Shown here piece after piece: positions 42,659 to 53,010 of a stretch of 64,000 nucleotides of DNA (position 1 is the stretch's first letter; each line of letters starts with the position of its first letter). The notes beneath the pieces were generated by a model that worked only from the letters and a program-made list of their open reading frames with translations, ran no database searches and was not told the DNA's origin. The DNA is from Clostridia bacterium (GTDB taxonomy: Bacteria > Bacillota > Clostridia > Oscillospirales > CAG-272). The position numbers and the translations under genes are program-made. Location: the NCBI GenBank assembly GCA_017456145.1, contig JAFTJZ010000014.1, forward strand, positions 1 to 64,000. The letters are read 5' to 3'.

Positions 42659-43567
42659 TCATTGCTTGATTGTTTTATCTTCTTGCGCATCGGTGGGGGA
42701 GCAGCCGTAGGTGTTGTTCAATGCATATTCGGTCCCGCTTTGTTTCTGCATCCCGCGGCGCATTGCCATGGGAGAGCAGCCGTAGGTTTTGGTGAAAACA
42801 CGGGAAAAATACATGGGATCACGATAGCCGCAGGCGTCGGCGATCATGGTGACCGAGGTGTAGCCTTCATAAATCAGTGCACGGGCATAATGCATACGGC
42901 AATCGGTGAGATAATGTGTCACCGTTTGCCCCATGGCGCGCTTGAATCTTTCGCTGATATACTTGGGATGGTATCCGAAGAGAGTGGCAATGCCGTCCAG
43001 TGTCAGCGCTTGCTCCTGAAAATGCTCGTCAATGTAACGCTTGATCTGTGCCATCAGCTCGTCTCCCTTTTTATCGCTGCCTGTCTGCGGGCTTTCGTCG
43101 CGGGTGGCAAGATAAGAAATGGTTTTATAAAAGGTCGACAGTGCGATCAGGTCCAGATTCTCCTGCGTGGCGCGTTGCAGAGATTCCTGCCAATGAGGAA
43201 TGAGCATGGCGTAGCCGTGAAATACGGGGGAGAGCACACTGATCCGCAAGCGGTGCAGCAGATTATGTACCTGCAGCCCTGTGAAGGAAATATAGCTGTA
43301 GGTCATGGCATCGTCCGAGTGCAGATAAAACTTTTTTGTACTGAAGATCATGAAAATGTCCCCGCGCGTCAGTGGGTGAGTCTTTGAGGCGACAACATAA
43401 TGCCCCTTACCCGAAATGACAAGACACAGCGCGTAGGTGGTACGGAGCTGCTCCTCAGGCGGGAAGTCATTGGCCTCGTAAACAAAGTTGGTAATGTCAA
43501 TGTCAGGTGGAGCTTGCGGGGTGGGAAAAACCTTGCATATGTTTTTTGGCAGTATTTGGCGGCTCAT
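42659..43567 (-). CDS. AraC-family transcriptional regulator
   Basis: 302 residues. The N-terminal half is a cupin-like ligand domain (YALCLVISGKGHYVVASKTHPL, then RGDIFMIF). The C-terminal 100 residues hold the double helix-turn-helix: ALTLDGIATLFGYHPKYISERFKRAMG and VTMIADACGYRDPMYFSRVFTKTYGCSP (named here by ends ALTLDGIATLFGYHPKY and CGYRDPMYFSRVFTKTYG). It is divergent from a Gfo/Idh/MocA oxidoreductase gene 210 bp away, which makes that gene its likeliest target, with a sugar or sugar acid as inducer. AAGGAGGGTG lies before the ATG. An odd feature is a near-direct repeat of NTYGCSPTDAQ after KTYGCSPMAMR at the C-terminus. Confidence 0.9.
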   Translation of the reverse strand: MSRQILPKNICKVFPTPQAPPDIDITNFVYEANDFPPEEQLRTTYALCLVISGKGHYVVASKTHPLTRGDIFMIFSTKKFYLHSDDAMTYSYISFTGLQVHNLLHRLRISVLSPVFHGYAMLIPHWQESLQRATQENLDLIALSTFYKTISYLATRDESPQTGSDKKGDELMAQIKRYIDEHFQEQALTLDGIATLFGYHPKYISERFKRAMGQTVTHYLTDCRMHYARALIYEGYTSVTMIADACGYRDPMYFSRVFTKTYGCSPMAMRRGMQKQSGTEYALNNTYGCSPTDAQEDKTIKQ

Positions 43568-43676
43568 AACGACACCCTCCTTGCGTGATAAAGCAACTGT
43601 AGATATCTTACCTCATTTTTGAAAAAATGTCAAGATAAAAATGGAAATAATCCATAAATATCTGTGAAAAATCCAT

Positions 43677-43704
43677 GTACAAGCGGCTTTTTCTATGATA
43701 TAAT
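43677..43704 (+). promoter_or_regulatory. Promoter of the oxidoreductase gene
   Basis: A TATAAT box preceded by ATGA at 43699, with only a weak -35 (GTACAA) about 17 bp upstream, as expected for a promoter that needs an activator such as the divergent AraC protein. Confidence 0.5.
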
Positions 43705-43777
43705 GGTGTCATACGGGAGGGTTATCTCCCTCTTGTAAATATTGGTACATACGACCGAGATCAAGGAGTGTGAAATC

Positions 43778-45025
43778 ATGGGAAAGATTCGAGTAGGCGT
43801 CGTCGGCGTAGGGCGCGGCGGCATGATGATGAGCTATTGCGAAAAGGAGCAGCACGCCAAGCTGGTCGCCATCTGCGACAAATGGGCAGAGGGGCTTGAG
43901 CTGAAGAAGAATGAGCTCAACGATCCCGATATTTCTTATTATACCGATTTTGATGAATTTCTCAAGCAGGACATGGACGTGGTCATGCTGGCAAACTACG
44001 CTCACCAGCACGCGCCCTTTGCCATCAAGGCAATGAGAGCGGGCTTTCACGTCATCTCCGAGGTGCTGCCTTGCCTGACCATGAAGGAGGCGGTCGAACT
44101 GATCGAGACCATTGAGCAGACGGGGAAGACCTACTGCTATGCCGAAAATTATTGCTATATGCCGGGACCTTATGAGATGCGCAGACTGTACAAGGCGGGG
44201 GTCATCGGTGAGCTTGATTATTGCGAGGGGGAGTATGTACACAATTGCGAGGACGGTTGGACCTCTTTGACCTACGGCGATCCCAAGCACTGGAGAAATC
44301 TGATGCATTCGACCTTCTACTGCACACACTCGTTGGGTCCGCTGGTTCATATTTCGGGTCAGCGCCCCGTGCGCGTCAGCGGATTTGAGTTTTTGTTCAA
44401 CGATGCCAACGTCCGCATGGGACGCAAATGCCGCGGTGGTCTTGAGATGGTGACCTTTGAAGGCGGTGCGACGGGAAAGTCCATTCACGGCGACCTGCAG
44501 AGAAACAACATTTCTTACATCATCTACGGCACCAAGGGAAGATTGGAAACCGCGCGTGAGTGCACCCAGATGGGCGATGTCAGCAAGATCTACGTCGAGT
44601 ACAACGAGGTCGAGGGAGATTACTCCACCTGCAAGCGAGAGGTCTACGACCCGAAGGCTGACAAGTGGGAGGTAGCCAAGCAGTTCGGTCATGGCGGCTC
44701 GGATTACTACTGTATCTGGAACGCGCTGGAGAAGATCGCAGGCAATCCCGATGCCGATGCCATCGACGTTTATGAGGCGATGGATATGCATCTGCCGGGT
44801 ATGTTCGCACACCGCTCCATTTTAGCGGGCGGCATTCCGATGGATATTCCCGACCTGCGCGATCCCGCAGAGCGCGACAAGTGGAGAAACGATACTACCT
44901 GCGTCATCCCCGAGGTCGCAGGCGATATGCTGGTGCCCGCCTATTCCAAGGGCGATATTCCCATTCCCGACGAGGTCTTTGAGCGCCGTCAGAGAGAATG
45001 GCAACAGCATCATACCCAGAGATGA
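43778..45025 (+). CDS. Gfo/Idh/MocA-family NAD(P)-dependent oxidoreductase
   Basis: 415 residues. The N-terminal Rossmann fold is RVGVVGVGRGGMMM, followed by CDKW and the AEPxx-equivalent VISEVLPCLTMKEA. The central region YAENYCYMPGPYEMRRLYKAG matches the family's substrate-binding helix, in which EKP-type Lys is replaced by EVL. The enzymes oxidise or reduce sugars, inositol or glycosidic substrates; here control by the adjacent AraC regulator suggests induction by a carbohydrate. AAGGAG lies 13 bases before ATG 43778. The transcript ends in a family-2 hairpin element. Confidence 0.85.
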   Translation: MGKIRVGVVGVGRGGMMMSYCEKEQHAKLVAICDKWAEGLELKKNELNDPDISYYTDFDEFLKQDMDVVMLANYAHQHAPFAIKAMRAGFHVISEVLPCLTMKEAVELIETIEQTGKTYCYAENYCYMPGPYEMRRLYKAGVIGELDYCEGEYVHNCEDGWTSLTYGDPKHWRNLMHSTFYCTHSLGPLVHISGQRPVRVSGFEFLFNDANVRMGRKCRGGLEMVTFEGGATGKSIHGDLQRNNISYIIYGTKGRLETARECTQMGDVSKIYVEYNEVEGDYSTCKREVYDPKADKWEVAKQFGHGGSDYYCIWNALEKIAGNPDADAIDVYEAMDMHLPGMFAHRSILAGGIPMDIPDLRDPAERDKWRNDTTCVIPEVAGDMLVPAYSKGDIPIPDEVFERRQREWQQHHTQR

Positions 45026-45032
45026 GGGAAAA

Positions 45033-45085
45033 GCCTTCGGCGACTAAGAACCTTTCTTGGAACTCCAAAGAAATTTGAAACAGTT
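45033..45085. repeat. Dispersed hairpin element, family 2 (copy d)
   Basis: Begins eight bases after the oxidoreductase stop with GCCTTCGGCGACTAAGAACC, then TTTCTTGGAACTCCAAAGAAA, a weak stem. The GCCTTCGGCGAC module is the complement of the one at 191-203. From here to 45220 no gene is visible. Confidence 0.45.
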
Positions 45086-45223
45086 TAATGAAATTTTAAG
45101 CATATCTGTTCTGTATGAACGGATGGGTATGCCATGTGGGGACCCCTCCCCCACATGATGGTGCTGTTTAGTAGTTGATGATCAGACTATACCGTATTTT
45201 TGAAGAATTTTTGAAGAAAATGC

Positions 45224-45252
45224 TTGCAAAAGGCAAGAGAATATGGTATAAT
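45224..45252 (+). promoter_or_regulatory. Promoter of the small membrane protein gene
   Basis: TTGCAA, a 17-bp spacer and TATAAT, with a predicted start about 30 bp before the coding region. Confidence 0.65.
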
Positions 45253-45288
45253 CAAAAACAATAATAAATACACATGGGGGTGCACGAA

Positions 45289-45570
45289 ATGGATGGCATT
45301 TTGGAAGTCATTTTTACGGTTTTCTTTGAGTTCTTCAGTGAGCGTCTTTCCGTGTATGCGCTTTGGTCGCCGCACGTCCAACCGACGGAAAAAAAGAGAA
45401 ATGCGTTCAAGATACTCTCTGATGTTATTCTGATCACAGATATCACAGCACTGCTTGTGGGTATTTTCCTGCTCTCTATCGGAATTACTGTAGTAGGCGT
45501 TAGTTTGCTGGCGGTCGGATTGCTGTATATTGTTATTATGTTGATCCTTACGGGGGGACGCAGACATTAA
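45289..45570 (+). CDS. Small two-TM membrane protein, unknown function
   Basis: 93 residues. A short amphipathic N-terminus (ILEVIFTVFFEFFSERLSVY) is followed by a charged stretch with KKRNAFK and two hydrophobic helices (DVILITDITALLVGIFLLSI and GVSLLAVGLLYIVIMLIL) ending in GGRRH. No motif is recognised. ATG 45289 follows GGGGGTG at a good distance; ATG 45274 is an alternative adding five residues. It has its own promoter and a terminator 20 bp beyond the stop, so it is a genuine single-gene unit. Confidence 0.7.
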   Translation: MDGILEVIFTVFFEFFSERLSVYALWSPHVQPTEKKRNAFKILSDVILITDITALLVGIFLLSIGITVVGVSLLAVGLLYIVIMLILTGGRRH

Positions 45571-45588
45571 ATGCTTTTTCAAAAAAAC

Positions 45589-45623
45589 AAGACCAAGTCA
45601 CTTTTTTGCGGCTTGGTCTTTTG
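45589..45623 (+). terminator. Terminator after the small membrane protein gene
   Basis: AAGACCAAG ... CTTGGTCTT, nine bp, followed by TTG. It may also act on the converging activase transcript. Confidence 0.75.
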
Positions 45624-45631
45624 TTATGCAA

Positions 45632-46534
45632 TTATGCCTTTTTGACGGGCACAGAGGTTTGTGCTGCGATGCGGGCGATCCAATCCTGCACCGTTTCCTC
45701 TGCGGGGAAGGTGAGATCGGGCAGGGCGTACTCACGTCCCAGCATAGCGGCTTTTCCGCTGCCCAAGGGGTGATACGGCTCGACGTTGATCTCGGTGACG
45801 TGGGGCAGGCGGCTTGCCAGTGTGGCAATACCGGCGAAGTGATCGTCGCGGTCGTTAAGAGTGGGGATGATAGGGCAGCGCAGCACGATGTCGCAGCCCA
45901 TGTCGTTCAAGGTGCGCAAATTTTTCAAGATACGGCGATTGGAAACGCCGGTGTATTGCTTGTGGCGGGCGGGGGAGGTCTCCTTATAGTCGTACAAGAA
46001 CAGATCGACGTAGGGGGCGACGGCGCGCAGCTTGTCCTCATCGGTATAGCCGCACGTTTCCATACAGGTGTGCAGCCCATGCTCCTTGGCGCTTTTTAAC
46101 AGTGCCAGCGTGAAATCGAATTGCAGCATCGGCTCGCCGCCCGAGACCGTCATGCCACCGCCCGACGTTTCGTAAAACACCCGATCCTTGAGAACCTCGG
46201 TCATGATATCCTCGACCGAACGACGCATACCGACCGTTTCCAGTGCTGCGCTCGGGCAGATATCGGCGCACTTTCCGCACTGAATACAGCGCGAGCGGTC
46301 AAAGCAGTGCTTGCCGTCGGGGAAGGTATGGCAGCCGTAGGGGCAAGCGCGGGCACATTCACGGCAACCGACGCACTTGTTCTCATTGTAAAACAGCTCG
46401 GGCTCGATTCTGTGCGACTCGGGGTTGTGACACCACAGGCAGTGCAGCGGGCAGCCCTTGAGAAAGACGGTGGTGCGGATGCCCGGGCCGTCATTGATAG
46501 AAAATTTCTGAATATTGAAAATTGTTCCGATCAT
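45632..46534 (-). CDS. Glycyl-radical enzyme activase (radical SAM, PflA-like)
   Basis: 300 residues. The radical-SAM motif CPLHCLWC (CxxxCxxC) lies near residue 31, followed by two ferredoxin-type clusters CVGCRECARACPYGC and CIQCGKCADICP, which are typical of activases for glycyl-radical dehydratases, decarboxylases and related enzymes rather than of classic PflA. TSGGGMTVSGGEPMLQ is the SAM-binding GGE region. It installs the glycyl radical using SAM and a [4Fe-4S] cluster. No glycyl-radical enzyme gene is adjacent. It starts three bases after the stop of a HAD phosphatase gene, with GAGGAG inside that gene's end. Confidence 0.92.
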   Translation of the reverse strand: MIGTIFNIQKFSINDGPGIRTTVFLKGCPLHCLWCHNPESHRIEPELFYNENKCVGCRECARACPYGCHTFPDGKHCFDRSRCIQCGKCADICPSAALETVGMRRSVEDIMTEVLKDRVFYETSGGGMTVSGGEPMLQFDFTLALLKSAKEHGLHTCMETCGYTDEDKLRAVAPYVDLFLYDYKETSPARHKQYTGVSNRRILKNLRTLNDMGCDIVLRCPIIPTLNDRDDHFAGIATLASRLPHVTEINVEPYHPLGSGKAAMLGREYALPDLTFPAEETVQDWIARIAAQTSVPVKKA

Positions 46535-46537
46535 GAC

Positions 46538-47314
46538 TTACTCCTCGTCAAGGGAAAAATTCAACAGGTGGCAAAGCCCTTCGGCGACGCCGTATTTCCC
46601 CGACGCAACGTAGGTGGCAAGAGAGGACAGCTCGTCCGGCGCATAGGGCATGGCGACCGAGGTCGGGCACACGCGGAACATATCCACGTCGTTGGCGCTG
46701 TCGCCAAAGCAGATGCACTGCGCGATCGGCACGTCCAGTGCGGCGCAGAAATTCTCGATTACCTTGCCCTTGTTACAACCGTGGGGGAACAGGTCGGCGT
46801 AGGTGGAGAGCTGGATGGGGATCAGACCGCTCCGGGGGATGGTTTCGGGTGGGATGACGGTATGTACTGAGACGTTGGTCAGCGGATTTTTTCGGAAGAG
46901 CGCGGCGGCGTAGACGCGGTGCTCGTCCTTTTGCGCCTCGGTCATAGGATTTTTGTAGGTAGTGAAATCGAGATATTCCAGCCACTCGCGGCCGCAGTAG
47001 GCAAGGCGCACGCGATGCTCCATGCAATATTCCAGCCAGATGTTGAAGTCCTCCTCGCAGACAGTGACAAGGTGAATATTTTTGCCTTGGTAGTTGATAT
47101 CAGAGGCGCTGAAACACATACCGTCCCAAGGAACGGCATTGGCTTGCGGAACGGTGGCATAACCGCCACGGGAACGTCCGGTGTTCAGAATGAGCTTATG
47201 CCCCATAGCCTGTGCGCGTTTCATGGCGGTGAGGTTTTCCTCGGGGAGCTTGCCCTTGACCAGCACGGTGCCGTCGAGGTCGAAGAAAAGGTAGAGGGTG
47301 GAGTGGATATTCAT
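46538..47314 (-). CDS. HAD-superfamily (Cof-type) phosphatase
   Basis: 258 residues. Motif I FFDLDGTVL (nucleophile Asp) begins near residue 11, motif II is in LILNTGRSRG and motif IV is CFGDSANDVDMF with its metal-binding acidic pair; a C2-type cap lies between (about 85-185). It would dephosphorylate sugar phosphates or similar metabolites. ATG 47314 is chosen over an upstream start that adds 31 unrelated residues; AGGAA precedes it. It forms a two-gene unit with the glycyl-radical activase, a pairing whose logic is unclear. Confidence 0.87.
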   Translation of the reverse strand: MNIHSTLYLFFDLDGTVLVKGKLPEENLTAMKRAQAMGHKLILNTGRSRGGYATVPQANAVPWDGMCFSASDINYQGKNIHLVTVCEEDFNIWLEYCMEHRVRLAYCGREWLEYLDFTTYKNPMTEAQKDEHRVYAAALFRKNPLTNVSVHTVIPPETIPRSGLIPIQLSTYADLFPHGCNKGKVIENFCAALDVPIAQCICFGDSANDVDMFRVCPTSVAMPYAPDELSSLATYVASGKYGVAEGLCHLLNFSLDEE

Positions 47315-47460
47315 GTGTAATTCCTGCTTGTGATAGTGTTTTAGATGATGTGAACAAAGCGTTCTAACTATAATTAGCCTATTGTTCATTTCTTTGACAC
47401 ACGTCAAATGAAACTATTTGCTTGTTCAGAATAGATTCGCTAAAATTTAGCCAACTGCTT

Positions 47461-47525
47461 TTTTCAAAAGTTTTTTAAGATTCTTAAGAACCTTTTTCAA
47501 AAAGGTTCTTAAGCCGCCGGAGGCA
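47461..47525. repeat. Dispersed hairpin element, family 2 (copy e), radA terminator
   Basis: CTTAAGAACCTTTTT, one base, then its exact complement (47483-47513), followed by CCGCCGGAGGC. Read from radA on the minus strand the order is stop codon, GCCTCCGGCGGC, hairpin, A/T-rich tail, the same order as after the oxidoreductase gene. It is a good terminator. Confidence 0.65.
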
Positions 47526-47541
47526 CCGCATGCCAAAGGCT

Positions 47542-48930
47542 TTATTCCTGCGCTTTCAGAACAGGGAGCGCTTCGAAGATGGTGCGGATGGGGATCAGGG
47601 TGATGCCCTCGCACTCGAATTTACGTTTTTCGATGTTACGGAAGGGAATGATGGCACGGCGGAACCCGAGGCGAGCCGCCTCCTTGACGCGCAGCTCCAA
47701 ATTGGACACGGCGCGGCACTCGCCCGCCAGACCCAACTCTCCGATGGCGACCAGATCGTCGGGAATGATGCGGTCGGTCAGCGAAGAGATCAGTGCAAGG
47801 GCAACGGCGGCGTCCGATGCGGGCTCGTCGATGCGAAGACCGCCGATGACGTTGAGATAAACGTCGTTTTGTGAAAATTTTTGACCAAGACGCTTTTCCA
47901 GCACGGCGAGAATGAGGCAAACGCGGTTGTAATCGATACCGTTGCCGGTGCGCCGCGGGGCGGGGAAGACGGTTGGCGTGACCAGAGCCTGGATTTCCGC
48001 GATCAGGGGGCGGGTACCTTCCATGGTGCAGACGGCGCAGTTGCCCGAAATGTTGGTTGGTCTGCCCGCCAGCAGCATCTCCGACGGGTTGACCACCTCA
48101 CAAAGCCCGGTGTCGGTCATTTCAAATACACCAATTTCGTTGGTCGAGCCGTAGCGGTTCTTCATGGCGCGGATGATGCGGTAGGATTGCTGCCGTTCGC
48201 CCTCAAAATACAGCACGGCATCCACCATGTGCTCCAGCACCTTCGGGCCTGCGATGCTGCCTTCCTTGTTGACGTGCCCGACGAGAATGACAGAGATGCC
48301 CTCGTTTTTCGCCTTGCAGATAAAGGAAAGCGCACATTCGCGCACCTGCGTGATGCTGCCTGCGGTCGAGGTGGAGGAGTCGGAGTAAATGGTCTGCACC
48401 GAGTCAACGATCATGACATCGGGCTTGATCTTATCCGTTTCGGTAAGGATTCGTTCCAGATGGGTTTCGGTGAGGATAAAGAGGTTTTCGCCCTTGACAC
48501 CCAGACGCTGTGCCCGCATCTTCAGTTGCCCCGTGGATTCCTCACCCGAGACGTAGAGAACACGATGTCCCTGTCCCAGTGCGTCGCAGATTTGCATCAG
48601 CAGCGTGGATTTACCAATGCCCGGCTCACCTGCCAGAAGAATGACTGAGCCTGTGACCAGACCGCCGCCACCCAGCACGCGGTCAAGCTCGCCCATCCCC
48701 GTGGGACAGCGCATATAGGTAGGGATGTCGACCTCGCTGTAGGGGCGCGCCGTGCTCTCGCTGCTTTGCTGCATGGAGGTGCGGCGCGGTGTGGTGCTCT
48801 CGGCAGGCTTGGTGGCAATGACGTCCTCGACAAAGGAGTTCCACGTGCCGCAGCCGGGACATTTACCCATCCATTTGGGGCTGACTTGTCCGCAATTTGA
48901 GCAAACGTATACGGTTTTCGTACCTTTCAT
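47542..48930 (-). CDS. radA: DNA repair protein RadA
   Basis: 462 residues, the standard length. An N-terminal C4 zinc finger (YVCSNCGQ ... CPGCGTW) is followed by the RecA-like ATPase with Walker A GEPGIGKSTLL near residue 100, the RadA-specific KNRYGSTNEIG motif and a C-terminal Lon-like domain (DPxxD region LRIDEPASDAAVALALISSL). It is a branch-migration helicase acting in recombination and in transformation. Its own promoter lies at 48975-49003. In the same window are comEC and an EndA-like nuclease, all of which fit DNA uptake and recombination, although radA is near universal. Confidence 0.97.
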   Translation of the reverse strand: MKGTKTVYVCSNCGQVSPKWMGKCPGCGTWNSFVEDVIATKPAESTTPRRTSMQQSSESTARPYSEVDIPTYMRCPTGMGELDRVLGGGGLVTGSVILLAGEPGIGKSTLLMQICDALGQGHRVLYVSGEESTGQLKMRAQRLGVKGENLFILTETHLERILTETDKIKPDVMIVDSVQTIYSDSSTSTAGSITQVRECALSFICKAKNEGISVILVGHVNKEGSIAGPKVLEHMVDAVLYFEGERQQSYRIIRAMKNRYGSTNEIGVFEMTDTGLCEVVNPSEMLLAGRPTNISGNCAVCTMEGTRPLIAEIQALVTPTVFPAPRRTGNGIDYNRVCLILAVLEKRLGQKFSQNDVYLNVIGGLRIDEPASDAAVALALISSLTDRIIPDDLVAIGELGLAGECRAVSNLELRVKEAARLGFRRAIIPFRNIEKRKFECEGITLIPIRTIFEALPVLKAQE

Positions 48931-48974
48931 GGGGCTTGACCTCGCTTTTTTTAATTGAAGATGACTTTATATTT

Positions 48975-49003
48975 ATTATACAATATTTTTTATAAAAAAT
49001 CAA
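48975..49003 (-). promoter_or_regulatory. radA promoter
   Basis: On the minus strand TTGATT, a 17-bp A/T-rich spacer and TATAAT, about 40 bp before the start. Confidence 0.65.
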
Positions 49004-49051
49004 GGCATGGATTAAAAAAAGCGAGACGCGGGTGTCGAATGTCAGGCGGCG

Positions 49052-49846
49052 TTACGGTGTTTCGTTTGTGTATTGCCGCAGGGCAGTGAAGATGGTGTAT
49101 GCCACACGGTTTTGATACGTTTCGGTGGAAAGGGAGGCGCATTCATCGGGATTGGACAGAAAACCGCACTCCACCAGCACAGCAGGGTAATGCAGATTCT
49201 TCAGCAAGTAGATGTCGGAGCCGTTCTTGGTGGCGCGGCTATTATCGGGATCCAGCTGTGCCCGTGCGGTGGCTTGGATGGTATTGGCGAGTCGCGCGGA
49301 ATCGGGCGTGTTGGCGGAATAATACACCTGCAGCCCGCTGTAGCGGGAATCGCTGAAGGTGTTTTGGTGGATGCTGACAAAAATCACCGTAGCACCATCC
49401 TTGCCCGCCTGCTCGGTGATGGCGAGTCTTGCCGCCATGTCCAGCGCCTTTTTGCGCCCTTGGTAATCACTGTTGCGGTCGTAGAGCAGGATGTCCTCGG
49501 TGCGGGTCATGATGACTTGCGCCCCCGCATCTTCAAGCAATGAAGTCAGTGCGTTTGCTATAGCAAGGTTGACTTGCTTTTCCGTCAGCTGTCGCCCGTC
49601 CACATATCCCACCGCACCGCCGTCCTCGCCGCCGTGTCCTGCATCGATGACAAAGACATATGAGGAAAACGGTGACGAATTGCTTGCGCCGTTCGGTTGC
49701 TGTGTTGGCAGCGCATCCTTTCCTGCGAGCACACGGCAAAGGGAGAGAAGTGCCGCCGTCAATGACAAAAACAGCAGGACAAACAGAATGTAGGCAGGCA
49801 GCGGGCTGCGGGAGGCAGGTCGACCTTGAGATGGAGAGGTAGACAT
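49052..49846 (-). CDS. N-acetylmuramoyl-L-alanine amidase (Amidase_3, CwlD-like)
   Basis: 264 residues. A single N-terminal membrane anchor at about 16-38 (AYILFVLLFLSLTAALLSLC) is followed by a zinc amidase domain: VIDAGHGGEDGG (first His), SIHQNTFSD (second His region) and the catalytic Glu in VLVECGFLSN. The enzyme cleaves the peptide from muramic acid in peptidoglycan, outside the membrane. Its size and anchor resemble CwlD, which makes muramic lactam in spore cortex, but no sporulation partner is adjacent, so a vegetative cell-wall role is equally possible. Confidence 0.88.
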   Translation of the reverse strand: MSTSPSQGRPASRSPLPAYILFVLLFLSLTAALLSLCRVLAGKDALPTQQPNGASNSSPFSSYVFVIDAGHGGEDGGAVGYVDGRQLTEKQVNLAIANALTSLLEDAGAQVIMTRTEDILLYDRNSDYQGRKKALDMAARLAITEQAGKDGATVIFVSIHQNTFSDSRYSGLQVYYSANTPDSARLANTIQATARAQLDPDNSRATKNGSDIYLLKNLHYPAVLVECGFLSNPDECASLSTETYQNRVAYTIFTALRQYTNETP

Positions 49847-49948
49847 TTATGACCATCCTTTCATATAAGAACATATCTTGCGGATTTTGATTGCATGGAG
49901 CGTACGCATGGTGGAAAAAGTATCCGATTCAAGCCATTTTATGCATAA

Positions 49949-51523
<1,575 letters not shown>

Positions 51524-51560
51524 TGTTCTCTGCGTTGCCCGATGCGGCAACCCAAAGTCA

Positions 51561-51728
51561 CAGGGGCTGCGTCATCGGCGCAGCCCCTGTCTGATAAAGC
51601 CGATGGTAGGCTTTCTGGCACGCGGGATTTGCGATTTTTGCCTGCAGAGCAGGAAAAATTGCATTATCCGGTCGCAAGACAAAAGGACGGGGTGAGAAAC
51701 AAATGCATTTTGGCATTTGACTCACCCC
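51561..51728. repeat. Dispersed two-ended hairpin element, family 1, copy G
   Basis: Both end hairpins are perfect: CAGGGGCTGCG ... CGCAGCCCCTG (51561-51589) and GGGGTGAGAAACAAATGC ... GCATTTGACTCACCCC (51689-51728), the latter followed by TTTTTC. Internal AAAGCCGATGG/TAGGCTTT and CCTGC-AGA-GCAGG stems are kept. It starts 37 bp after the guaB stop and ends 20 bp before the next start, probably isolating the two genes. Confidence 0.88.
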
Positions 51729-51748
51729 TTTTTCAAAGGTGATTATTT

Positions 51749-52840
51749 ATGGCGCAATTTATCAAGGGAATGACGCTGTGCGAAGGATTCTTTTTCGAAT
51801 GCGCACAGCCGATCATCCGAAAATATTTTCCGCAACTGATCTATACCGCCGGCTTGATCGGCTACGGCTCGGACGTTCTTGGCTACGATGATGCGGTCTC
51901 GACCGACCATATGTGGGGACCCCGCTTTTATCTGTTCTTGCGGCAGGAGGATTTGGTTCTGAAGGCGCGACTTTTCGAGGTGCTTGGCGAGCATTTACCC
52001 TATACTTACCGTGGCTACAGCACCAATTTCACGCCGCCCGATCCGCACGATAACGGTGTGCGCCATCCTGCGCCAATGACCGAGGGAAAGGTCGAACCGC
52101 TGATCTTTGTGCAGACGTGGGAGAGTTATCTTGCAGAGCAGCTCGGCACGGCGGATATTGACGGCATGGATGCGGCTGCTTGGTTGGCCCTCTCGGAGCA
52201 TCGGCTGCTTTCCTTGGTGTCGGGACGCTTATTTGTCGATGATCTCGGTTGCGCGCGTGACATTGATAAGCTGCGTGAATATCCCCGCGAGGTCAGGCTG
52301 TATCTGATTGCCTCCTCCTGGGAGGCGATCGCGTCGGAGCAGGCGTTTGTCACGCGGTGCGGAGCTTGCGGCGATGAAATCGGTGCGCGTATCATCGCTG
52401 CCCGCATGGTTGAGCGATTGATGCGACTCTGCTTTCTCTATCTGGGAATTTATGCCCCTTACAGCAAATGGTTCGGCACTGCGTTCTCGCGTCTTGCGGT
52501 CAGCGAGGAGCTCAAGCAAACGCTGGAGCGCGTGCTGCGTGCGAGTTGCGTAGAGGAGCGGGAGGCGTTGCTCCTTCGTGCGCAGCTGCTTGTCGTCGAT
52601 CTGCATAATGAAAGCGGTCTCGGTGAGCGTGTCACCTGCTGCCCGCAGGATTATTATGGCAGGAAGATCAGGGTGATCTATGCCGAGCGATTGGTCGAGG
52701 CGACACTGTGTGCCATGAAGGATTCTCCACTGTCTCATCTGCCGCTGATCGGATCGATGAGTCAGGCGGGAGGGCTGTCGTCGTTCTCGGATGAACCGAA
52801 AAATTATCCCCGTATCGCGGATCTGTATGCGACGCGATAA
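51749..52840 (+). CDS. DUF4037 protein, nucleotidyltransferase-like
   Basis: 363 residues. GYGSDVLGYDDAVSTDHMWG (about residues 38-57) is the DUF4037 hallmark: a GSxD-type nucleotidyltransferase P-loop with acidic residues that could bind metal. The remainder is helical (EVRLYLIASSWEAIASEQAF). Such proteins are related to aminoglycoside/tRNA-type nucleotidyltransferases, but no substrate is known. AAAGGTGA lies eight bases before the ATG. It sits directly downstream of repeat copy G; without an obvious promoter inside the 20-bp gap, transcription may start within the repeat or come from guaB read-through. Confidence 0.75.
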   Translation: MAQFIKGMTLCEGFFFECAQPIIRKYFPQLIYTAGLIGYGSDVLGYDDAVSTDHMWGPRFYLFLRQEDLVLKARLFEVLGEHLPYTYRGYSTNFTPPDPHDNGVRHPAPMTEGKVEPLIFVQTWESYLAEQLGTADIDGMDAAAWLALSEHRLLSLVSGRLFVDDLGCARDIDKLREYPREVRLYLIASSWEAIASEQAFVTRCGACGDEIGARIIAARMVERLMRLCFLYLGIYAPYSKWFGTAFSRLAVSEELKQTLERVLRASCVEEREALLLRAQLLVVDLHNESGLGERVTCCPQDYYGRKIRVIYAERLVEATLCAMKDSPLSHLPLIGSMSQAGGLSSFSDEPKNYPRIADLYATR

Positions 52841-52864
52841 GGCAAAAAGGATCAAAAATCAAAG

Positions 52865-52895
52865 GATGCGACGCTCTGTGCGGCGCATCTTTTTT
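52865..52895 (+). terminator. Terminator after the DUF4037 gene
   Basis: GATGCG-A-CGC and GCG-G-CGCATC pair over nine bases around a mismatch and are followed by TTTTTT. Confidence 0.75.
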
Positions 52896-53010
52896 AACAG
52901 AACGGCAACAATTTTCAAATTTTTCACAAACATCAAATTGCTATAATGCGCGGGTGAATCAGAAAAACTATATTCGCACACCATCTTGATCACGCAAAAG
53001 GAGAGCGTCC

